Assembly: GCA_020444165.1 (NCBI GenBank)
Contig: JAHLLK010000084.1
Location: 1 to 21,845 of the forward strand
Direction of reading: 5' to 3'
Source of the DNA: Deltaproteobacteria bacterium
GTDB taxonomy: Bacteria > Desulfobacterota > Desulfarculia > Desulfarculales > Desulfarculaceae
Length of the DNA: 21,845 bases
The notes below the pieces were generated by a model. It ran no database searches and had not been told where the DNA came from. It saw only the letters and a program-made list of their open reading frames with translations. Made by a program: the position numbers and the translations under genes. Each line of letters begins with the position of its first letter. Positions within the stretch are counted from its first letter, which is position 1. Below, in pieces: positions 15,838-21,845 of the stretch.

Positions 15838-15871
15838 TCAAAATGAAAAGGACTTAGCCGAAGCTAAGTCC
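15838..15871 (-). terminator. Intrinsic terminator of the tRNA-Arg transcript
   Basis: On the minus strand a 9-bp stem GGACTTAGC/GCTAAGTCC (15850-15871) is capped by a UUCG tetraloop and followed by TTTTCATTTT. It sits 10 bases beyond the CCA end of the tRNA gene. It has no T tract on the plus strand, so it does not serve the regulator gene. Confidence 0.85.
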
Positions 15872-15881
15872 TCGAAATTTA

Positions 15882-15958
15882 TGGTGCCCACGCCCGGATT
15901 CGAACCGGGGGCCTACGGCTTAGGAGGCCGTTGCTCTATCCTGCTGAGCTACGAGGGC
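15882..15958 (-). tRNA. tRNA-Arg (anticodon CCU)
   Basis: The minus strand folds as a complete 77-base tRNA with encoded CCA. The D arm is GCTC/GAGC, the anticodon stem ACGGC/GCCGT encloses the loop CTCCTAA (anticodon CCT), the variable loop has 5 bases, and the T arm CCCGG-TTCGAAT-CCGGG is canonical. The acceptor stem GCCCTCG/CGTGGGC pairs fully except for a T-T at the fifth pair. The discriminator base is A. It reads AGG arginine codons. Confidence 0.95.
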
Positions 15959-15972
15959 CACGAAGTGGCACA

Positions 15973-16001
15973 AAACTAACACACCACGGGTTGCCTGCCA
16001 A
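15973..16001 (-). promoter_or_regulatory. Probable promoter of tRNA-Arg
   Basis: On the minus strand TTGGCA (15996-16001) is separated by 17 bases from TAGTTT (15973-15978). Transcription would start a few bases upstream of the mature tRNA 5' end at 15958. The -10 is weak, so the call rests mainly on spacing and position. Confidence 0.4.
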
Positions 16002-16177
16002 GCACGGCGCCGACTTACCCCTGAGCAGGACGGCGGAGGCGCGGCGCCGCCAGCGGGTGCTTGGTCTCCTAAGCCCTGGTAAGCATGCTGGTAATGTCCC
16101 GGGCTTGACCTGGGGACCGCGGCGTGGCCTGGGGAATGGGCTATTTTCTTTTTCCGCCCCGGAGCCCCTGGCCGCGG

Positions 16178-17008
16178 TTAGAAATCGGCCCCCTCCAGCG
16201 TTGCCATTTGCCGGTCCAAGAGGGCCAGGTAGTCCTGCAGGGTGGGCAGGGCGGCGAGGTACGGCGCCCCGGCCAGCTCCCGCCGGAGCCCGGCCAGGGG
16301 ATAGGGCAGCCGGAACAGGGTAAGCCGTGGCCCCTCCGTGTCCAGCAGCACAGACCCGGCCGCGGCCACCCCATCGCGATAAGGCCCGCCCACGCTGCCG
16401 GCCTTGACCCAGTAGCGGCGGCCCTCCGCCAGGGGCAGCTCCAAGGGCGCCAGGCCCGCGGGCCGGTGCACCTGGGGCGCGTCCGCCTGGTCCGCCAGCT
16501 CGAACACCCCGGCCTGGTGGTCGTGGCCCGAGAGGATCAGCCCCACGGGAAAATCCCGCCAAGCCGGCAGGCTGGCCGCCAGGGCCGCCTCGTCCAGATA
16601 GCCGAAGCAGCCGATGTCCGGGGCCAGGCCCGGCGGCGGCAAGTGGAAGGGGCTGTGATGTACGGCCAAAAAGCCGGGGCCTTCCAGGGTCAGCGGCAGG
16701 CCCAGAAGATATTCCCGGGCGCCCGGCACCCGGGTCAGCAGCCCGGCGTTGAAAGCGCTGGCCTGCCGCCGGTCGCTCATCTGGGGCAGGTCCGGGAAGG
16801 CCCCGGCCACCATGAGGTCGTGGTTGCCGGCCACCGCGGCCAGGCCCAGGCCGCGCACCCGCTCCAGGATGCGGTCGCCCCAGGGCAGCCAGCCCACCAG
16901 GTCGCCCAGGCAGATCACCCGGTCGGCCCCCACTTGGCGGGCGTGGGCCAAAACCCGCTCCAGGGCCGGCAGGTTGCCATGGATATCCCCGAAAAAGTAG
17001 TACTTCAC
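16178..17008 (-). CDS. Calcineurin-like metallophosphoesterase
   Basis: The 276-residue product carries the full set of metallophosphoesterase motifs: GDIHGN (D8, H10), GDLVGW (D36), GNHD (N62, H63), a HH pair (117-118) and SGHDHQAG (H162, H164). Together these bind two metal ions. The size and spacing resemble the YfcE/MJ0936-type family, whose members hydrolyse phosphodiesters or phosphomonoesters. The natural substrate cannot be told from sequence. No signal peptide is seen, so it should be cytosolic. The start is a GTG at 17008, preceded by GGGAG at suitable spacing; the frame is open far upstream but overlaps the preceding gene. It starts 17 bases after the stop of the large TPR gene, so the two are probably cotranscribed. 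No clear terminator follows. Confidence 0.9.
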   Translation of the reverse strand: MKYYFFGDIHGNLPALERVLAHARQVGADRVICLGDLVGWLPWGDRILERVRGLGLAAVAGNHDLMVAGAFPDLPQMSDRRQASAFNAGLLTRVPGAREYLLGLPLTLEGPGFLAVHHSPFHLPPPGLAPDIGCFGYLDEAALAASLPAWRDFPVGLILSGHDHQAGVFELADQADAPQVHRPAGLAPLELPLAEGRRYWVKAGSVGGPYRDGVAAAGSVLLDTEGPRLTLFRLPYPLAGLRRELAGAPYLAALPTLQDYLALLDRQMATLEGADF

Positions 17009-17025
17009 CGTCTGACTCCCGCCGG

Positions 17026-20000
17026 TCAGGGCCGTCCCGCCCCGCCGGAGAACTTGCCCAGGGCCTCGATGCCCGCCGAGGTCATGTGCACCACGTCCAC
17101 CGCGTCGTAGCCGGTGAGCCCTCGCACCGCCTGCTCGGCGGCCACCGGGTCGTGGTTGGCCAGTTGCATGGCCCGGGAGAGCTGCTGGTAGAACTCGTAA
17201 TTCTGTCGCAACTTGGCGCGCACCGCCGGGTTGGAGGCGTTCTGCATACGGGCGTAGATGTTGGGCAGCACCTTGCTGTCGATATCCTTGGCCGTGCCGC
17301 GATAAATCTCCCAAACCTGGTTGTCCCGCCCCAGCCCGGCCTGCTGCTGCATCTCGTGGGCCTTCACCTCGGTCACCCGGGCCGCGTCGGCCGCATATTG
17401 GGGGTTGATCTGGGCCAGAGGGTTTTGCCCCGCGGCGCCCACTCGTTTCACGCGGAGCCAGGCCAGGTCCCGGTAGGCCTCCAAGTGCCGGCTGGTGGTC
17501 ACCATCTGCCAGGAGGCCTTGGCCGAGCGCCCCCCGGAGTTCTGGGCGTAGACCCGGGCAAAGGTGCGCTGGAAGGCCTGGTTGGCCGTATAGAGGTCCA
17601 ACTGCCGGCTGCCGCCCGGGGCCGCGGGGTCGCGCAACTGCACCCGGTTCAGGTCGGTGAATACGGCCAGGTCCAGGTCCATGCCCGGCGAGGTGTTGCC
17701 CGCGTTGCGGATGGGCCGGAAGGTGAGACCTTGGGTGTCAAAGCCCTCGTTCTCCAACTCCTGGCGGAACTGCCGCACCACGCGGGCGGTGTGCAAGCGG
17801 CTGGTGGCCTCGTAGGCCGCCTTTTGCTGGCGGGTGCAGTTGAATTTCAGGTAGCCCTTGGCGTGGGGCGCGTGCTTGATGGCCGCGGTCATGTCCAGGA
17901 GCCGGTTTTCCAGGCGGGCCACCTCCTGGGGTGGCGCGCCCGAGCGCTTGGCCGTCTGGAATTCATTGTAGAGCCTTTGGTGCTCATCCACCAGGTTCTT
18001 GCCCCACTCCCGCTGCTGGCGGAATTCCACCCGGCGCTGGGCGTTCTGCCAGGCGTCCAAACGGGCCTGCTTGCGCGCCGCGGCGGCGGCCGCCTGGTAG
18101 CGCTGGACTGTACCCACCACCTTCTGGGTGATCTTGCGCTGGACATAGGTGCTGCCCACGGCCTTGAGCCCGCCCCACCAGCCCCCGGGCTGGCCCGAGG
18201 CGTCCGGGGTGACGGAGCCCTCGTAAAAGGTAAGGGCGTAGTCGATGTTGGGGTAGATATAACGGGCCGCGGTGATCATGCCGCCGGTGGCCGCGCCTTT
18301 CCAGCCCTGGTACTCCGGTCCCAACAACCCGCCGGTCTGGTAGCCCTGGATGCCGCCCTGGGTCAGGCCGTAGACCAGGGCCAGGGTGCTGCCGCCGGTG
18401 ACGAACGGCGTGGCGTACATGGCGATCTGGGCCGCCTTTTGGTAGTTCTCCAGCACATCCACCACGCACTGCGCCTCGGCCGCGTCCTCCTCATAGGCCG
18501 CGGCCTCGGCCTGGTTCAGGCCCCCAGCTTTGGTGGCCACCGCTTTCAACACCTTCTTGCGGTGCTCCGCGTCGCCCGGCTTGGCCTTGATCTGGTCCTC
18601 GGCCCAGCGCCGCTGTTGGGCCTGCTGATCGGCCGGCAAGAGCTTCACCACCCGGTCCAAGGTTTCCCGGCGGTAGCGGTCTTCGTTTATCTTGGCCGCC
18701 AGGGCCCGGCCCTGAGCCCGCATCTGGCCGGCCACCATCTCGTCAAAAGCGGTGCGGGTGCGGGTGAACTGCCCGGTCTGGAGGGTGGTGATGGCGTCCT
18801 TTTCCTGCTGCAGGTCGGCATCCTTGCCGGTGAGTACGTATTCCAGGTGCAAACGGCCCGGGGGATCGGTGGTCTTGGCCAACATGGCCTGGTAGCGCCG
18901 GATGTCCTCGGTGAGGAGCTCGATTTGCTTCTGGTGGAAGTCGATCTTTTCCGCCTTCAGCTTGGCCGGGTCCGGAGTGGCGTCCGGCGGGGCGGCCGAG
19001 CCGGCGCCGGCCGTGGCCACGTCTATGTCCAGGTGCACCTGCACCGCCAACGCGGGGCCTGGCTTGAAGGTGGGGTTCTTGACGTACACGGTTTTGATGT
19101 GGCGGGCCGCCTGGGGCCCTTTCACCCCAAAGGTCAGGGCCACGAAGGTGGGGCAGACATAGGGGTTGTTGGGGCCGGGGAGATAGGACAGCAGCGGCAG
19201 GTCCACGAACTCCACCTCGCCGAATTCCCGCTCAAACTTCCCGTCATCCCCTTCAGCGCCAATGCCCTTGGCGCCCTTGGGGTGGTAACCCTTTTTCAGA
19301 AGCTCGGCGCGCACGCAGAACCGTTCGGTTTTCAGGCCCCACAGGCGCTTCAGGGTGCGGCCGTCCTCGGAAAGCTCGCCTTCGATCACGTATTTGTACT
19401 GCCTTTTGGCCGCGCAGGTGAACTTGTCAAAGCCGGTGTCCTTGTTCTCCACCGTGAAGCGGCGGCCGGACCACACCGGCGGGCTGTATACCCCTTGCTC
19501 GTTCTGGGCCTGATAAACGTAATGCAAATCCGCGATCAGCTCGGCTTTGAGGAAATCATCGGAACTGCCGGCCACCTCGGCCCAGAAGCGGTTGGTCGCG
19601 TGCAGGTTGGGCCAGGGATCCCAGGGAGCCGGGGGCACCTTTTCCGGGACATGGTAATCCCAACCCGGGGCCCGCTCGAATTTGCACTTGCCGGTCGAGG
19701 GCTTGCCGGGGGGAGCGGCCGCCGGTTGCACCGCTGCCAGCGCCTTCTTGAAGCGCCGGCGAGCCCGGCACTTGTCCTCCAGGGGGTTGGGCGGGTCGCC
19801 CAGGGCCTGCACCCGACGGATGATCTCCGCCATGCGGGCCTTGATCTCCTTCAGTTGCCCGGCCAGGGGGCCCATCCCGGCCAGGGTCTCCTGGGAGGCC
19901 GTGGGCTGTTCGTAGGCCAGGGCCATCTCCGCCTCAAAATTCAGGTCCTCCACCGAGACCAGGGCCATCTCCGCCGCGTTCTTCAGGCTCAGAAACTCCA

Positions 20001-21543
20001 CCAACAGGGGATTCAGCCGGTCCAGATAGGCGGCCACCCGATAAGAGGGATAGTCCGCCAAAGGCAGCCAGGCGCGGTTGAAGCGGGCCTCCTCCTCGGG
20101 GGTCAGCTGGCCCAGGAGCATGCGGGTGGCCTCCCGGGCGGCCGTAACCACCCCGGCATACTGGCGCTTGGTGAGCTTGCCCAGGTTCTGGGCCAGGGGA
20201 GTTTGCAGGCGGGAGAGGTCCGGCCCGGCGCCGGAGGCGGCCGGCGGTTCCTCGTCGCCCTCGGGCAGGTTCAGGCCGGCGCAGGGATCGTCCAGGGCCT
20301 GGGTCTCCTTGGGCGACAGCCTGGCCTGCTCGGCCGGCTGGGGCGGCAGGTCGAACAGCGGCGAGGGCAGGGCTTCCAGGGCCGCCTGTTCGCTGGGGTC
20401 CAGGCCGCTGCCCGGGTCCGGGGGCAGGCCGCCCCCGCCCACCCGAGTGCCACCCCCGCCGGCCTGGGTATCCCCGCCGCCCACGCGGGTATCTGCGCCT
20501 CCCACGCGGGTATCCGCGCCTCCCACGCGGGTATCCGCGCCTCCCACCCTGGTATCTCCGCCGCCCACGCGGGTGTTGCCGCCGGCGACCACGGTGTCCA
20601 CCTTGGCCAACTCGGCCCGGTAAGCCGCCTCCTCGGGATGGATTCGCACCGCCTGGGCCAGATCGGCCCGGGCTTGCTCCGTCCGGCCCAATTGGGCGTA
20701 GACCTGGCCCCGGCTGGCGTAGGCCTTGCCGTTGTCGGGGTTGAGTTTGATGGCTTGGTCAAAGGCGGCGAGGGCGTCCTGGGGACGGCCCAGGGCGGCC
20801 AGGGACTCGCCTTTGACCCGAAAGGCCGCATTCTTGCCGGGGTCCATGGCTATGACCCGGTCCGCGTCCGCCAAGGCCGCCTGGGGCTGGCCCAAGGCGC
20901 CGCGGGCGATGGCTCGCACCAGGTAAGAGTTGGCGTGGTCGGGCCACTTGGTCAGCACCTGCTCCACGTCGGCCAGGGCCTCCGGCATTTGGCCCAGGTT
21001 CTGCTCGGTCAAGGCCCGCAAATACAGGGCGTGAGGGTCACCGGGCTTCAGGCGCAGGGCCGCATCCGCTTCCTTCTTCGCCTCGGCCGGCTTTTTCAGC
21101 CCATTGAAGGCCGAGGCCCGGGTCAGATGACAAACCGCCAGGTTCGGCGAGAGTTGCAAGGCCCGGCCCGCGTCGGCCAAGGCGTTGTCATATTGCTTCA
21201 GGGCCAGGGCCGCGTTGGCCCGGTTGGCCCAGGCCGCGGCAAAGCTGGGCTCTGCTTCCACCACCCGGGTGAGCAGGGCCAGGGACTCGGCATAGCGCTT
21301 CTCGCGGTGCAGCACCATGCCCTGGAGGTTCAGGGCCTTGGGGTCGTTCGGCTTGACGGCCAAGGCCCGCTCCACCGCGGCCCTGGCGCCGGCCAAGTCG
21401 TTGCCGGCTAGGGCGGCGCGGGCTTGTTGCAGGCTCTGCTCATAGGAGCCGGCCGCGGAAGCAGGGGCCGTCACGGCGGGCATCGACAAGCTCAGGATCA
21501 GCAGCAGGCCTAGAACAGGAGAGAAGCGCGGCAAGGCAGACAC
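17026..21543 (-). CDS. Giant secreted TPR protein with low-complexity linker and unknown C-terminal domains
   Basis: The product has 1505 residues. A signal peptide (about 1-31, ending ASAAG) is followed by about eight tetratricopeptide repeats (about 33-315) with typical spacing (YAESLALLTRVVEAEPSFAAAWANRANAAL type). A linker of seven TRVGGAD-like 7-residue units follows (324-372). The rest (about 400-1505) matches no family I recognise. It includes a cysteine-containing region (about 590-800), coiled-coil stretches (about 860-1000 and 1150-1215), a glycine-rich hydrophobic segment (about 1037-1095) and a C-terminal part with SPGMDLDLAVFTD (D1289, D1291). That last motif is reminiscent of the D-x-D of nucleotidyltransferase-fold proteins but lacks other confirmation. 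The start is GTG with GGAGGA seven bases upstream. A phosphoesterase gene follows. Protein-protein scaffolding in the envelope, or a polymorphic-toxin-like effector, are possible roles; neither is shown. Confidence 0.85.
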   Translation of the reverse strand: MSALPRFSPVLGLLLILSLSMPAVTAPASAAGSYEQSLQQARAALAGNDLAGARAAVERALAVKPNDPKALNLQGMVLHREKRYAESLALLTRVVEAEPSFAAAWANRANAALALKQYDNALADAGRALQLSPNLAVCHLTRASAFNGLKKPAEAKKEADAALRLKPGDPHALYLRALTEQNLGQMPEALADVEQVLTKWPDHANSYLVRAIARGALGQPQAALADADRVIAMDPGKNAAFRVKGESLAALGRPQDALAAFDQAIKLNPDNGKAYASRGQVYAQLGRTEQARADLAQAVRIHPEEAAYRAELAKVDTVVAGGNTRVGGGDTRVGGADTRVGGADTRVGGADTRVGGGDTQAGGGGTRVGGGGLPPDPGSGLDPSEQAALEALPSPLFDLPPQPAEQARLSPKETQALDDPCAGLNLPEGDEEPPAASGAGPDLSRLQTPLAQNLGKLTKRQYAGVVTAAREATRMLLGQLTPEEEARFNRAWLPLADYPSYRVAAYLDRLNPLLVEFLSLKNAAEMALVSVEDLNFEAEMALAYEQPTASQETLAGMGPLAGQLKEIKARMAEIIRRVQALGDPPNPLEDKCRARRRFKKALAAVQPAAAPPGKPSTGKCKFERAPGWDYHVPEKVPPAPWDPWPNLHATNRFWAEVAGSSDDFLKAELIADLHYVYQAQNEQGVYSPPVWSGRRFTVENKDTGFDKFTCAAKRQYKYVIEGELSEDGRTLKRLWGLKTERFCVRAELLKKGYHPKGAKGIGAEGDDGKFEREFGEVEFVDLPLLSYLPGPNNPYVCPTFVALTFGVKGPQAARHIKTVYVKNPTFKPGPALAVQVHLDIDVATAGAGSAAPPDATPDPAKLKAEKIDFHQKQIELLTEDIRRYQAMLAKTTDPPGRLHLEYVLTGKDADLQQEKDAITTLQTGQFTRTRTAFDEMVAGQMRAQGRALAAKINEDRYRRETLDRVVKLLPADQQAQQRRWAEDQIKAKPGDAEHRKKVLKAVATKAGGLNQAEAAAYEEDAAEAQCVVDVLENYQKAAQIAMYATPFVTGGSTLALVYGLTQGGIQGYQTGGLLGPEYQGWKGAATGGMITAARYIYPNIDYALTFYEGSVTPDASGQPGGWWGGLKAVGSTYVQRKITQKVVGTVQRYQAAAAAARKQARLDAWQNAQRRVEFRQQREWGKNLVDEHQRLYNEFQTAKRSGAPPQEVARLENRLLDMTAAIKHAPHAKGYLKFNCTRQQKAAYEATSRLHTARVVRQFRQELENEGFDTQGLTFRPIRNAGNTSPGMDLDLAVFTDLNRVQLRDPAAPGGSRQLDLYTANQAFQRTFARVYAQNSGGRSAKASWQMVTTSRHLEAYRDLAWLRVKRVGAAGQNPLAQINPQYAADAARVTEVKAHEMQQQAGLGRDNQVWEIYRGTAKDIDSKVLPNIYARMQNASNPAVRAKLRQNYEFYQQLSRAMQLANHDPVAAEQAVRGLTGYDAVDVVHMTSAGIEALGKFSGGAGRP
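20428..20574 (-). repeat. In-frame 21-base tandem repeat (seven units)
   Basis: Seven consecutive 21-base units encode TRVGG(G/A)(D/G)-type heptapeptides between the TPR domain and the rest of the giant protein. The three central units are nearly identical at DNA level (CCCACGCGGGTATCCGCGCC on the plus strand), while the outer ones have diverged. Changes in unit number would alter linker length without shifting frame. Confidence 0.9.
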
Positions 21544-21720
21544 GGTGGTTCCTCCGGCTGGGCAGCAGGATTTTTTTCACGGATAGCAAAGAGGGGCGGG
21601 CCGGAGCGAGGATATTTTAGCGCGCCCGGCCGAGGCTGGAATGAAAATCGCGGGGGAGGGCGGCAAATAAACCACCCGCCCCGGCGGAAGTCTCGCGCGG
21701 CTGGTCAGGTCACCGCCGGC

Positions 21721-21845
21721 TAGCAGGCTGTTGAAAAACAGCCTGCTAAGCGCGCCAGGGACCACCCCAAACAAGCTACGGCTTGTTTGGGGACCCCGGG
21801 GATGGCGCGCCAAATTGCGCGGCTTTGAAAAAGCAAGCAATTTGG
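21721..21845 (+). repeat. Hairpin-rich dispersed repeat, copy C (truncated by window edge)
   Basis: This copy starts with an 11-bp hairpin AGCAGGCTGTT/AACAGCCTGCT (21722-21732, 21737-21747) and continues with the GCGCGCC/GGCGCGCC arms and the AAATTGC-GCTTTGAAAAAGC module. It has the same orientation as copy B. The loop between the GCGCGCC arms is enlarged by a second perfect hairpin (21765-21792). The 177 bases between this copy and the giant TPR gene should hold that gene's promoter; none was identified with confidence. Confidence 0.82.
21765..21792. repeat. Nested hairpin module inside repeat copy C
   Basis: A perfect 12-bp stem CCCCAAACAAGC/GCTTGTTTGGGG with a TACG loop is inserted in the loop of the GCGCGCC hairpin. 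In copy B that loop is only AGGGAT. The module resembles the one at 36-60 in copy A but occupies a different site in the parent repeat. Confidence 0.7.

Noticed and set aside
15653..15841. Short minus-strand frame between the regulator gene and the tRNA
   Set aside because: No recognisable motif, and it overlaps the end of the regulator gene; no support for a real gene.
15882..15900. Attachment site at the tRNA 3' end
   Set aside because: No second copy of the tRNA 3' sequence and no integrase gene are visible in the window.
17086..21411. Very long open frame on the plus strand opposite the giant TPR gene
   Set aside because: It is a high-GC antisense shadow. The minus strand has a signal peptide, TPRs and a ribosome binding site, while the plus frame has only low-complexity residues.
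21577..21840. Minus-strand frame upstream of the giant TPR gene
   Set aside because: It runs through the hairpin repeat and has no conserved protein features.

Overview
The window looks like chromosomal DNA of a high-GC anaerobic bacterium, most probably a Desulfobacterota (deltaproteobacterial) sulfate-reducer relative. This rests on the corrinoid methyltransferase gene set, the very large multi-sensor histidine kinase and the type of dispersed hairpin repeat. The genus cannot be fixed from the sequence alone.

Layout. (1) Positions 1-165 hold an inverted copy of a hairpin-rich dispersed repeat. (2) Positions 278-8364, minus strand, hold a compact signalling operon. It is transcribed from a kinase of about 1710 residues with four tandem periplasmic solute-binding sensor domains (3232-8364), through a CheY-like receiver (2853-3239), to a receiver-PAS-kinase-receiver hybrid (743-2851). 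A DUF1499 protein (278-709) follows. The first junction overlaps by 8 bases and the second has a 1-base gap. (3) Positions 8656-9255 hold a second copy of the repeat, joined to the 3' remnant of a transposase gene. (4) An AT-rich control region (about 9256-9666) precedes a plus-strand operon (9679-14473): corrinoid protein, two uroporphyrinogen-decarboxylase-family (MtaA/CmuA-like) methyltransferases, an MtrH/CmuB-like pterin methyltransferase, a DUF1638 protein and a small NrtS-like membrane protein. (5) A second, oppositely oriented remnant of the same transposase (about 14584-14763) follows. (6) A well-formed promoter then drives a DcmR-like regulator (HTH plus MEDS domain, 14898-15665). 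(7) A minus-strand tRNA-Arg(CCU) with a UUCG terminator lies at 15838-15958. (8) A minus-strand pair follows: a secreted TPR protein of 1505 residues (17026-21543) and a calcineurin-type phosphoesterase (16178-17008). (9) A third copy of the repeat runs off the right edge.

How it may work. The central operon has the parts of an anaerobic corrinoid methyl-transfer pathway. A substrate-specific methyltransferase would move a methyl group to the corrinoid protein, and a second methyltransferase would pass it to a pterin such as tetrahydrofolate. The set resembles a split version of chloromethane CmuA (UroD-type plus corrinoid) with CmuB (MtrH-type). The MEDS regulator belongs to the family of DcmR, the dichloromethane regulator. 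A 15-base motif, 13/15 identical, lies upstream of both the operon and the regulator gene. The substrate is unknown. Lower GC, AT-rich borders and inverted transposase relics suggest the operon was acquired horizontally.

The most notable items are this methyltransferase cassette and its possible operator, the four-sensor kinase, the giant TPR protein with a possible nucleotidyltransferase-like C-terminus, and small hairpin modules nested inside the loops of the dispersed repeat.
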